Source: Ignavibacterium sp. (GTDB taxonomy: Bacteria > Bacteroidota > Ignavibacteria > Ignavibacteriales > Ignavibacteriaceae). From it: a stretch of 64,000 bases of DNA. Made by a program: the position numbers and the translations under genes. The number at the start of each line of letters is the position of its first letter. The stretch's first letter is position 1. Location of the stretch: contig JAGXRK010000045.1 of NCBI GenBank assembly GCA_018335755.1, positions 434,001-498,000 of the forward strand, written 5' to 3'. A model generated the notes under the pieces. It searched no databases, was not told the origin of the DNA, and saw only the letters and a list, made by a program, of their open reading frames with translations. Positions 35,657 to 43,869 of the stretch are shown one piece after another.

Positions 35657-36469
35657 ATGAAATCATTTGTATTTACTATAATCTTTCTCTCTTTTATTAA
35701 TTCTTTCATTATTGCAGAAATAATTACTCCTGGAAATCTTTCATTAGAGACACTTCATCACCGATCATTTAAAATATCTTCCGGAAAAGATCTGATCTTA
35801 AAAACAGAGTCCGGTGATGTGACAATTACACCCTGGGCTAAGGAGGAAGTTGAGGTTAAAATTCTTGGTAATGAAAGAGCGCGTGAAAGAATGCGGTTTA
35901 GTTTTAATGCAAACAACAATAAAGTGGAAGTAACAGGAAAACGGGACGGCAGCGGATGGAGCTGGTTTTCCAGTATGAATCTTAAGTACGAAATATTGGT
36001 CCCTTCCTCATTCAATGTTGAAGTTTCAACTGCCGGAGGAGATATTAAAATTGGAGGTGTTAATGGTAATATCCTGTTAAATACATCCGGCGGCGATATT
36101 TGGGTTGATAGATGTACAGGAACAGTTGATACGAAAACATCGGGTGGCGACATTAATATTTTCACTTCCAACTCACCTGTAAATGCCAGAACTTCAGGTG
36201 GTGATATTGACCTCGAATATTCTGGCAGCAATAAGGGAATTGAACTTAAAACTTCAGGTGGAGACATTGACATAAAGGTTTCTATTGATATTAAAGCCAG
36301 CGTTGAGTTATCCACCTCAGGCGGTGAAGTAAATAGTAAAGAAATTACTTTAAGCAATAACTCGCGTATGAGCAGAAGTAAAATTATTGGAGATATAAAC
36401 GGCGGGGGTGAAAAGCTTATTGCCAGAACCTCAGGCGGTGATATTGAAATCAAAAAACTGAAGGAATAA
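35657..36469 (+). CDS. Secreted DUF4097 beta-strand repeat protein
   Basis: 270 residues from the ATG at 35657; an in-frame TTG four codons upstream only adds residues before the signal peptide. After the signal peptide the protein consists of a right-handed beta-solenoid-like array with seven copies of a T(S/A)GG(D/E) motif roughly every 14-25 residues (for example NTSGGDI, KTSGGDI, RTSGGDI). This is the DUF4097 family, whose role is unknown; some members sit near anti-sigma systems. No membrane segment or lipobox is visible, so it is probably periplasmic. The repeats give a 231-codon antisense frame that is not real. Confidence 0.85.
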   Translation: MKSFVFTIIFLSFINSFIIAEIITPGNLSLETLHHRSFKISSGKDLILKTESGDVTITPWAKEEVEVKILGNERARERMRFSFNANNNKVEVTGKRDGSGWSWFSSMNLKYEILVPSSFNVEVSTAGGDIKIGGVNGNILLNTSGGDIWVDRCTGTVDTKTSGGDINIFTSNSPVNARTSGGDIDLEYSGSNKGIELKTSGGDIDIKVSIDIKASVELSTSGGEVNSKEITLSNNSRMSRSKIIGDINGGGEKLIARTSGGDIEIKKLKE

Positions 36470-36561
36470 AAAATTTATAAATCTTATAAATTAAGCCGAA
36501 GATTGAATAATTGTTTGATTAGCTGACTAAATAGGTTTCAGGCAACTCTTTAAACTTTTAA

Positions 36562-38136
36562 TCATTCAGACTGCATTATTTGTTCATAATATTCTTTATA
36601 TTTTTTAATTGCATTGAAAGTATATTCGGCAAATTTTTTCTGACCCTCTTTGCTGGAAATATGTTTTGCATCTTTAGGATTTGTAAGAAATCCTGTTTCA
36701 ATTAAAACGCTTGGCATAGATGCTCCTACAAGCACATAAAATCCTGCTTGTTTCACTCCTCTTGATTTTAATTCGGAATGTCTGTCGAATTCTCTATGAA
36801 GAAGTTCCGAAAATTTTTCAGAATATTTCATATAAGCTGCATGAGCCATACTAACAAGTATAAAATTCTCATCAGTCAGTTTTTCATATCTGCCCGGATT
36901 TTCTTCAAACTTAATAACACTGTTTTCCGTTTCTGCAATTGCAATTGCTTCTTTAGTTCTGCCGGGTCTTAGCAAATAAACCTCAAATCCGGTAGCGTCA
37001 GTTGGTCTTTTCTTTGTCGAGTTACAATGAATTGAAATAAAAAGTTTGCCATTGTTTTCATTAGCAATTTTTCCACGTTTATAAAGGTCAAGAAACACAT
37101 CAGTTTTTCTAGTATAAACAACCTTTACATCTTTCATATTGTCTTCAATGATTTTCCCTAGCTTGAGAGCTATGGCAAGATTTAGATCCTTTTCCTTTAC
37201 ACCATTAATTCCAATTGCTCCGGGATCTTTTCCACCGTGACCGGGATCGATAACAATCACATCAAAATTCCATTTTTCTTTCATTTTATCAACAGCATCA
37301 GTTCTTGCAAAAATCTTATTATGAAGAGTTATCAGAATATCATTGCTATTATCAACATTCATAACTTCATTCGTGGTGTAATCCTTGCCCATTGTCAATT
37401 TTATTTCAGCATCCGCTCCAACATTTCTTGCAGAAATATTTTTTACCAATCCTTTACCTTGCGAGTAACTAAACCTCACTGTATCAACATTTACCTGACG
37501 GAAAGTGAGAGTAAGAATATCATCTTTAAATGAACTTACATACGAAGGAATTCTTATGTTAGAATTAATTCTTAGTAAAGTTCCGTTTGCCCGCTCATCA
37601 AGAGAAAATCCCCTGATATTAAATGTTGACACAACTGGAGTTTCAGTTACAACATCCTTTTGTATGTCAGTGTCTGCTATTACTTTACCTACAATTAATT
37701 GTGATGGAGATTTGAAAGTCAATTCTTTTCCGTATGCAAGCACCAGTGGTTCAAGAATGTATTGCAATGGTGCAAAAACTCTTGAGTCAAATACATAAGT
37801 TGAAGTAGGGAGCTGATAAACCTTTTGTGTGCCGTCAACTCTATCTGTTAAAATTAAATAGGGATTTTTACCTGTGGCTTTGAGAAGATAATTGTCAAAC
37901 TTAAGTTCTATTTTAACTGTCTGTTCATTTTGAAAATGATTGATGGAAAGAGCTTCCGCAAGATTTCTTAACGAAACATAAATGGTTGATTCTCTTGTAT
38001 AAACAGGGACGTACTTTGTCCCTTCCGGAGTTATAACCGTAAGGTTTTTCATTTCCTGGGCTGCAGTAATTGAAATAAACAGCCAAATGAACATTAAAAA
38101 AAAATAAATGAAAACATTATTCTGATTTAGAAACAT
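36562..38136 (-). CDS. N-acetylmuramoyl-L-alanine amidase with stalk domain
   Basis: 524 residues with an N-terminal signal anchor (about 9-27). Residues about 30-145 resemble a copper-amine-oxidase-like N-terminal/stalk domain used for wall attachment. The middle is beta-rich and AMIN-like. The C-terminal Amidase_3 domain (about 298-520) has the zinc and catalytic motifs VIVIDPGHGGKDPGAIG, SIHCNS and VLIETGFLTN. It cleaves the lactyl-amide bond of peptidoglycan, presumably in daughter-cell separation. The ICMT-like gene ends 2 nt before its start, so the two form an operon. Confidence 0.92.
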   Translation of the reverse strand: MFLNQNNVFIYFFLMFIWLFISITAAQEMKNLTVITPEGTKYVPVYTRESTIYVSLRNLAEALSINHFQNEQTVKIELKFDNYLLKATGKNPYLILTDRVDGTQKVYQLPTSTYVFDSRVFAPLQYILEPLVLAYGKELTFKSPSQLIVGKVIADTDIQKDVVTETPVVSTFNIRGFSLDERANGTLLRINSNIRIPSYVSSFKDDILTLTFRQVNVDTVRFSYSQGKGLVKNISARNVGADAEIKLTMGKDYTTNEVMNVDNSNDILITLHNKIFARTDAVDKMKEKWNFDVIVIDPGHGGKDPGAIGINGVKEKDLNLAIALKLGKIIEDNMKDVKVVYTRKTDVFLDLYKRGKIANENNGKLFISIHCNSTKKRPTDATGFEVYLLRPGRTKEAIAIAETENSVIKFEENPGRYEKLTDENFILVSMAHAAYMKYSEKFSELLHREFDRHSELKSRGVKQAGFYVLVGASMPSVLIETGFLTNPKDAKHISSKEGQKKFAEYTFNAIKKYKEYYEQIMQSE

Positions 38137-38138
38137 AT

Positions 38139-38717
38139 TTAACCAATAAACGGCAGAAATGATCCTGTTTTTTGTTTATAAGATTTCCAGCTTTCACCTA
38201 AATGCTTTTCCATCAGCTTATCCTCAAATGATGCACGCATAAATAAAAATGGTATTTGAATAACTGCAAACGGCAATAATATAAAACTTAATGTTGCAGC
38301 AGCAGCACCAAGATCAAGAAGCATTTGTGAAATATATTGCGGATGCCTGATCAATTTGAATGGTCCCTTTGTTATTAGCTGATGATCTTTAAATATTATT
38401 ATTTCCTGTGCGTAATTTTCACCCAGTGTTTTGAATGCCCATATCTGTACCCACGAAAAAACCAAATAGAATGCTAATCCTATATAACGAATGGTTTGAT
38501 ATTCTTCAGCATACTCAAGAGTGCCCACCTGAAAAACCGATACTATCAGCAAAAGCAATGTTATTGTTGAAAAAGTAAGCGGAAGCCATTGAAGAAATGT
38601 TTTTGGCTTTTCTTTGTAAGCGCCGATTTTTGTTTTTACCCCTTTCTTTGCACCAGTATAGTTTGCACCGAAAGTGGCGATGATATTTAATCCGATTATA
38701 ATGTTTATTGGGTCCAT
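38139..38717 (-). CDS. Membrane methyltransferase of the ICMT/PEMT type
   Basis: 192 residues with four or five transmembrane helices. The C-terminal half has KGPFKLIRHPQYISQML and EKHLGESWKSYKQKTG, the SAM-binding signature of isoprenylcysteine carboxyl methyltransferase-like proteins. The bacterial substrates are mostly unknown (lipids or isoprenoids). It is placed 2 nt before the amidase gene, which may mean a shared envelope role. The divergent neighbour is the SDR gene. Confidence 0.85.
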   Translation of the reverse strand: MDPINIIIGLNIIATFGANYTGAKKGVKTKIGAYKEKPKTFLQWLPLTFSTITLLLLIVSVFQVGTLEYAEEYQTIRYIGLAFYLVFSWVQIWAFKTLGENYAQEIIIFKDHQLITKGPFKLIRHPQYISQMLLDLGAAAATLSFILLPFAVIQIPFLFMRASFEDKLMEKHLGESWKSYKQKTGSFLPFIG

Positions 38718-38864
38718 ATACCGATTTCTTATCTAAATGATGCGAAATATAAGAAAACTTAAAAAGACTTTTGATATTAGCGCTAGAGTAAAGATTGGCA
38801 AATCCGTTTATTTATTAAACTTTTTACTTATCTGGTTTGTTATGCACATTAAAAGAGGAGTAAA

Positions 38865-39608
38865 ATGCGATTTAATAATAAAACTGTAATGATAATCGGT
38901 GCTACGGGCGGAATAGGTTCTGCAACAGCCAGAAAAATATCTGAAGAAGGCGGAAACCTGGTACTTGTAGCTAGAGATTTATCTAAACTTGAATTGCAGC
39001 AGAATGATTTAAAGACAAAATCAATAATTCAATCCATTGATGCAACTAAATCTGACGAACTTCAAAAAGCAGTACAGGCTGGCGAAAGTGAATTTGGTAA
39101 AATTGATGTTTTAATAAATGCGGTTGGGTCAATTGTTCTAAAATCATTACAAACAACTTCTGAGGAAATTTTCAGAGAAACTTTAGAGCTTAATCTGGTT
39201 TCACCTTTTCTGTCTATTAAGGCTGTGCTGAATGGAATGTTAAAAAATAAAGCCGGATCAATTGTGGTCGTTTCATCAGTGGCCGGTTCAACCGGACTTA
39301 CAAATCACGAAGCAATATCTGCAGCTAAAGGCGGGCTTGAAGCAATGATACGATCTTCAGCAATAACTTATGCAAAGCGCGGAATAAGATTTAATGCTGT
39401 TGCACTCGGTTTAGTTGACACTCCAATGGCTAATTTCTTAACAGGTGTTGAAAGCTCCCTTAAAGTTTCTCAAGCGCTTCACCCTATGGGAAGAATCGGA
39501 ACTCCAGATGATGTGGTTGAAGGAATACTTTATCTTTCTTCAGATGATTCTAAATGGACTACAGGAGTCGTTCTTCCAATTGATGGCGGAATGTCAGCAG
39601 GAAAATAG
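38865..39608 (+). CDS. SDR-family oxidoreductase lacking the canonical catalytic tyrosine
   Basis: 247 residues, classical short-chain dehydrogenase size. The cofactor loop GATGGIGSATA (12-22) and NAVG (about 85-88) are present. The catalytic Ser is in VVVSSVAG. The expected YxxxK reads ISAAK at 151-155, so the lysine is kept but the tyrosine is isoleucine. Such NHEAIxAAK variants occur as a subgroup of SDRs. It may use another residue (His148 is close in sequence) or act non-catalytically. C-terminal VVLPIDGGMSAG is normal. Convergent with the KamA operon. Confidence 0.88.
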   Translation: MRFNNKTVMIIGATGGIGSATARKISEEGGNLVLVARDLSKLELQQNDLKTKSIIQSIDATKSDELQKAVQAGESEFGKIDVLINAVGSIVLKSLQTTSEEIFRETLELNLVSPFLSIKAVLNGMLKNKAGSIVVVSSVAGSTGLTNHEAISAAKGGLEAMIRSSAITYAKRGIRFNAVALGLVDTPMANFLTGVESSLKVSQALHPMGRIGTPDDVVEGILYLSSDDSKWTTGVVLPIDGGMSAGK

Positions 39609-39617
39609 TAACAGTTT

Positions 39618-39657
39618 AAAAATAAAAAGCGCTGATTTTCAAATGAAGATCAGCGCT
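39618..39657 (-). terminator. Shared terminator between the SDR gene and the KamA operon
   Basis: AGCGCTGATTTTC pairs with GAAGATCAGCGCT (13 bp, one G-U, 4-nt loop). On the minus strand it is followed by TTTTTATTTTT, so it ends the KamA operon 30 nt after the kamA stop. Without a T-run on the other side it is at most a weak terminator for the SDR gene. Confidence 0.85.
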
Positions 39658-39686
39658 GACATTATCATTTGTAAAATAGAGTTATC

Positions 39687-40850
39687 TTAGTTTTCTACTT
39701 CTTCTAATACAGGAAGTTTTACTCTTCTAGGTTTGATTTCTTCCTTAACCTTTTTCTTTGCCTTACCGTTTGATTTACTTTTAGAACCGAAACCATCAGG
39801 ATTATTCTGATCGGCATAATTTTTATATGAATAAATTTTATGCTGATAATTTCTGAGAATAATCTTTTCTTCATCATGATGCAGCACATAATTAGGAACA
39901 AGAGGAATTTTTCCGCCACCGCCCGGAGCATCAATTACAAAATGCGGAATTGCGAGTCCGCTTGTATGACCTCTTAGCCCTTCAAGTATTTTCAATCCGG
40001 TTTCAACAGATGTTCTGAAATGGTTAGCTCCTTTAGTTTCATCGGCCATATACATATAGTAAGGACGAACCCGTATTCTTAAAAGTTTCTGTACAAGTTC
40101 TTTTACAACCTCGGCATCATCATTAACGCCTTTCATAATAACCATTTGATTACCTACAGGTATTCCTGCGTCTGCAAGCATTTCACAGGCTTTAGAACTT
40201 TCAGCAGTAATTTCCCAGGGATGATTAAAATGCGTGTTGCAATATATCGGGTGATATTTCTTCAGCATATTGCAGAGCTTGGGAGTGATTCTCTGCGGCA
40301 GAACGCATGGCATTTTTGTCCCAAGTCGAATAATTTCGATATGGGGAATTTTCCTCAGCCGTTGAAGTATTTTTTCAAGCATCTGATCGGTAAGCATAAG
40401 CGGATCGCCACCGGATAAAATCACATCACGGATTTCGGTATGCTCTTCAAGATACTTAAATGCGCTTTCCAATCCCTTCATAGAAATTTTTTCGTAATCG
40501 CCAACTTTTCTTTTTCTTGTACAAAAGCGGCAATAAAGTCCACATTGACTTGTGACAAGGAAAAGTGCACGATCCGGATAACGATGAGTAATATTGGGTA
40601 CAGGGCTCATCGCATCTTCCATCAAAGGATCTTCCTCAGCGTCAAAGTCTTCCAGTTCTGCTTTATCCGGAACACACTGCCGCCAGATCGGATCGCCGGG
40701 ATAGCGGATCAGATTTAAATAATATGGGTTGATACGTGCCTGGAAAAATTCATCCAGATCTTCCGCAACTTTACGGTCTATGCTGAATTTTTCCACCAGT
40801 TGATCGACAGTGTGAACACTATCGCGTATCATTTGCTGCCAGAGTTCCAT
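39687..40850 (-). CDS. kamA: Lysine 2,3-aminomutase (KamA-type radical SAM/PLP enzyme)
   Basis: 387 residues. It should convert L-lysine to L-beta-lysine. The 4Fe-4S cluster motif is C103, C107, C110 (CGLYCRFC). The two lysine-binding aspartates of the Clostridium enzyme (Asp293 and Asp330) are matched by Asp270 and Asp307 at the identical 37-residue spacing, and the PLP lysine by Lys314 in APGGGGK. This supports lysine rather than glutamate specificity and a complete C-terminal domain, unlike EpmB. The tail (about 350-387) is basic and low complexity. Last gene of the four-gene operon with GNAT and two ATP-grasp genes. Confidence 0.9.
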   Translation of the reverse strand: MELWQQMIRDSVHTVDQLVEKFSIDRKVAEDLDEFFQARINPYYLNLIRYPGDPIWRQCVPDKAELEDFDAEEDPLMEDAMSPVPNITHRYPDRALFLVTSQCGLYCRFCTRKRKVGDYEKISMKGLESAFKYLEEHTEIRDVILSGGDPLMLTDQMLEKILQRLRKIPHIEIIRLGTKMPCVLPQRITPKLCNMLKKYHPIYCNTHFNHPWEITAESSKACEMLADAGIPVGNQMVIMKGVNDDAEVVKELVQKLLRIRVRPYYMYMADETKGANHFRTSVETGLKILEGLRGHTSGLAIPHFVIDAPGGGGKIPLVPNYVLHHDEEKIILRNYQHKIYSYKNYADQNNPDGFGSKSKSNGKAKKKVKEEIKPRRVKLPVLEEVEN

Positions 40851-40859
40851 AACGAGTCC

Positions 40860-41342
40860 TCAATTATTCTTGTTATTAAAATACTTACCGAACACCAACA
40901 AGTTGTCGCCGAATGAATAAAAATCATTTATTTGAGATACTATGCTGTATTTGTTTCTTAAATAAAAATTTCTTGTAGCAGCGTAACTTTCTTTCGAAGA
41001 GGTTTCTGCTAAAAGCCATCTACCTTTACTATCCTTAACAAACTTTTCAGCATGCTCTATTAAATTTTTGCCGATACCTTTTTTCCCTGCAGAGGGATCA
41101 GCAACAATCCAATAAAGATCATATACAGCATCCGTTAATGGTCTTTTACCGGTACAATGATATCCGATTATTTTTCCTTCATCTTCATAAACAAAGATGT
41201 TATAATCTGTCTGATCAGTGTTAAAAGCGGTAATATTTATCAATTCCATTGCAACTTCTACCTCTTTTTCACTAAAAGCAGAAATTTTCTTCAACATTAT
41301 TTCTAACTTATCAACATCAGATTGCTTTAGTCTTCTTATCAT
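40860..41342 (-). CDS. GNAT-family N-acetyltransferase
   Basis: 160 residues, one GNAT fold. The acetyl-CoA pyrophosphate loop is seen as DPSAGKKGIGKNLIEHAE (about 86-103), and a second motif, KESYAATRNFYLRNKY, lies near 117-132. Its gene overlaps the preceding ATP-grasp gene by 26 nt and ends 9 nt before kamA. By context it probably acetylates the product of the pathway (beta-lysine or a beta-lysyl peptide). It is much shorter than the archaeal beta-lysine acetyltransferase AblB (about 270 residues), so it is not a simple AblB. Confidence 0.85.
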   Translation of the reverse strand: MIRRLKQSDVDKLEIMLKKISAFSEKEVEVAMELINITAFNTDQTDYNIFVYEDEGKIIGYHCTGKRPLTDAVYDLYWIVADPSAGKKGIGKNLIEHAEKFVKDSKGRWLLAETSSKESYAATRNFYLRNKYSIVSQINDFYSFGDNLLVFGKYFNNKNN

Positions 41343-42375
41343 TTTCCTTCCGGTTCAGTGCAAAACCCGTTATAGTAAACAGCAATTCTTTGTGCGAAAT
41401 ACCTGCTGCATTAGCAGCTCTGGAAAATCCGGAATCCCGTGATATATCCGGATTCGGATTAACTTCAATAACAAATGGCGTGCCTTTTTGATCCAATCTT
41501 ATATCAACTCTGGCATAATCTCTGCAATTAAGAGCTTTAAAAGAATTAAGTGCTAAATCTTCAACTTTCTTTTTCAGTCTCTTTGTCAATTCAGCCGGGC
41601 ATTTTGGTTTTGTGTAATTATAATAAGTACTGCCTTCAATCCATTTACCATCATAAGTAACAATTTTCGGCAAATCATCAGGTAATCCATCAAAAACAAT
41701 TTCTGATAGTGGCAGAACTATATCTCCCAGTACAGCACAGTTAAGTTCTCTGCCATCAATATATTCCTCAACAAGAATACTTTTATTATAAGTTTCTGAC
41801 AAAAACTTATAATGCTTCTTCAGCTCTTTAAAGGTATTAACAACCGAATATTCAGAAATTCCAATACTGGCATCCTCATCAAGAAGTTTCATAATAAGAG
41901 GATAACGGAGATCAATATCACTTTCCGAAAATCTTTTATGTACATCTAATGTCAAAGAACCCGGTGTATTTACACCAAATGAATTTAAAATCCTTTTTGC
42001 TCTCTCTTTATCCAAACAATTACCAAGAGTTGAGGGTAAGTTTCCGGTGTAATGATAGCCCAGCAATTCATACAGAGCTGTCATACAATATTCATAATGA
42101 GCTATTCCCTCAACAGATTCAACAAAATTTAATATCGCATCCGGACTAAAGCTTTTTATTTCATCTACCACTCGTTGTACTCTTCTATCAACAGCGAATA
42201 ACCTCACTTCAGTATAATTTTCCTTCAAACTGCTGATGATGTAGTCCATCTCTTTAGTAAAACCTTCTTCTGAAAGATCTTTATTACCCTGACCTTTGTC
42301 TTCAGGTCGGCCATTATATAAAGAGAACACACTTACCGGGGCATTATAACATACCAGTATTTTAGATTCTTTCAT
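41317..42375 (-). CDS. D-Ala-D-Ala-ligase-like ATP-grasp enzyme 2
   Basis: 352 residues. ATP-grasp fold with DKERAKRILNSFGV (about 122-135), LVEEYIDGRELNCAVLG and the metal-binding end ARVDIRLDQKG...FVIEVNPNPDIS. It joins a carboxylate and an amine through an acyl phosphate. The region equivalent to the Ddl substrate Ser/Tyr loop is different, so D-alanine is unlikely to be the substrate. The start codon overlaps the stop of the upstream ATP-grasp gene (ATGA), and its end overlaps GNAT. The sequence is clearly related to, but diverged from, its upstream partner. Confidence 0.88.
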   Translation of the reverse strand: MKESKILVCYNAPVSVFSLYNGRPEDKGQGNKDLSEEGFTKEMDYIISSLKENYTEVRLFAVDRRVQRVVDEIKSFSPDAILNFVESVEGIAHYEYCMTALYELLGYHYTGNLPSTLGNCLDKERAKRILNSFGVNTPGSLTLDVHKRFSESDIDLRYPLIMKLLDEDASIGISEYSVVNTFKELKKHYKFLSETYNKSILVEEYIDGRELNCAVLGDIVLPLSEIVFDGLPDDLPKIVTYDGKWIEGSTYYNYTKPKCPAELTKRLKKKVEDLALNSFKALNCRDYARVDIRLDQKGTPFVIEVNPNPDISRDSGFSRAANAAGISHKELLFTITGFALNRKENDKKTKAI

Positions 42376-43427
42376 TTTACCAGGTTGTATCTTTTTGCCG
42401 CTGCATACAGAACAGTATTAATCATCTGCTCATAAGTCATTCCCGCTGCTCTTGCTGCTTTAGGATAACTTGAATTCTCAGTTGGGTCAGGCATTATGCC
42501 GGGTAAAGGATTAATTTCTATAATGCTCGGCTCACCGTTCTTATCTAATCGCACATCAACTCTGCTCCAGTCCTTGCATTTAAGAACATTGTAGGTATCC
42601 AATACTATCTTTTTAATTTTTACTTCAAGAACCGGATCAATATTCGCCGGACAATCAAAAACATTAAAATCATTTTCCTTGGTATCAAGAATCCATTTTG
42701 CTTCAAAGGAGTATAACGGAATGATGCCCTCCGGGTAACGATCATAAACAATTTCAATTATCGGCAGTGTTTGTACTTCGATTCCGTTTCCTAATACTGC
42801 TACTGTGAACTCTCTGCCTGGAAGAAATTCTTCAATCAATGCTGATTGATTGTATCCGTTTTTAATTCTGTTCACTTCACTATACAGTTCTGTTTCATTT
42901 CTAACGTAGGAAGAAGAATAAATTCCCTTGCTTGATCCTTCACAAACAGGTTTTACCATTAATGGAAAATCAAATGAAAGATTTTTCACATCATCTATAC
43001 TATCTGCAACTTTAAATTTTGCATTCGGTATTCCGTAGTAGGTTAATATTTCTTTTGTTCGTGCCTTGTCAAGACAAATTCCAAGTGTAAGTGCATCTGA
43101 TCCGGTGTAAGGTATCTGAAGCATGTCGAGCATCGCTGGTATTTGTGCTTCGCGACTGACACCATAAGCTCCTTCAGCAATATTAAAAACTATATCAGGT
43201 CTTATTTCTCTGAACTTTTCGAACGCATCTTCGTTCGCCTCAATCAAAGTAACATCATGAAACTGTTCAAGAGCATATTTAAGTTCATTAATTGTTTCCC
43301 AAGTATCCCATTCAGCATAAGTATCTGTAGAGGGTTGTGTGTTTGATGATGGATTGTTCTGGTTAGGGGATACGATTGCGGGGAAAGTGTTTTCACTTTC
43401 AGGTTTAACATTGAATGTTAACGCCAC
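42372..43427 (-). CDS. D-Ala-D-Ala-ligase-like ATP-grasp enzyme 1
   Basis: 351 residues starting at GTG, the only ordinary start in the frame before an upstream stop. Motifs: VFNIAEGAYGVSREAQIPA (about 86-104), IPYTGSDALTLGICLDKART, LIEEFLPGREFTVAVLG and the C-terminal SRVDVRLD...SIIEINPLPGIMP with metal-binding Glu and Asn. The N-terminal 15-40 region is a low-complexity, proline/asparagine-rich insertion. First gene of the operon, behind a perfect TTG-N19-TATATTTG promoter. It resembles ligases that make small peptides, but the substrates here are unknown. Confidence 0.88.
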   Translation of the reverse strand: MALTFNVKPESENTFPAIVSPNQNNPSSNTQPSTDTYAEWDTWETINELKYALEQFHDVTLIEANEDAFEKFREIRPDIVFNIAEGAYGVSREAQIPAMLDMLQIPYTGSDALTLGICLDKARTKEILTYYGIPNAKFKVADSIDDVKNLSFDFPLMVKPVCEGSSKGIYSSSYVRNETELYSEVNRIKNGYNQSALIEEFLPGREFTVAVLGNGIEVQTLPIIEIVYDRYPEGIIPLYSFEAKWILDTKENDFNVFDCPANIDPVLEVKIKKIVLDTYNVLKCKDWSRVDVRLDKNGEPSIIEINPLPGIMPDPTENSSYPKAARAAGMTYEQMINTVLYAAAKRYNLVK

Positions 43428-43869
43428 ATTAAGTCTAACATTGAACTCTGATGATAGAATAACTTGTCCTTAAAAATTTTTATAATTTTTTTTAACAAAT
43501 ATAATTATTAAAAATTCATTTGCAAGTGTTTACAACTTCAATGAAAAAAAAATTCTCAGTCATGATTTTAAAACTCATGAATGAAAATCTTTAAAAGAAT
43601 TTTTCAAGAAGCACAGAAGACAAATATTTTAAGCTTATAAAAATATTTTTGCAGTTAGATCAAGAGCTGGAATGCATGATTGATTGAATGATTGAAGGAT
43701 TGAACTATCTACCGGTGAAGGCAGGGTTATTGAATGTTTTAAAGACAACTTAATGGCTACGAATGACTATAAACACCTATTAATGATTATTAATAAATAT
43801 CAACAACTTATTCTTATAAAATTACTTTGCCCAATGCTCTTATACCTCAGCCTTATCCCAAGCCTATCA
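43428..43869. other. Intergenic gap between recG and the ATP-grasp/KamA operon
   Basis: 442 bases without a gene. It contains the operon promoter (43496-43525), an AT-rich imperfect hairpin around 43623-43650, and an irregular run of ATTGA units at about 43676-43704 (five near-copies). No tRNA or known RNA structure is seen. The 3' end of recG has no obvious terminator. Confidence 0.5.
43496..43525 (-). promoter_or_regulatory. Promoter of the ATP-grasp/GNAT/KamA operon
   Basis: Minus-strand TTG, exactly 19 nt, TATATTTG. A full match to the Bacteroidota-type consensus, giving a leader of about 60 nt before the GTG start. It supports a separate operon independent of recG. Confidence 0.55.

Noticed and set aside
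35758-36453. 231-codon open frame antisense to the DUF4097 gene
   Set aside because: It mirrors the repeated TSGGD codons; the translation is a Pro/Ser-rich repeat with no ribosome site. The sense frame has a signal peptide and a known family.
39687-40850. KamA as an EF-P lysine modification enzyme (EpmB)
   Set aside because: It keeps the full C-terminal domain and both lysine-binding aspartates, and no epmA or efp is next to it.
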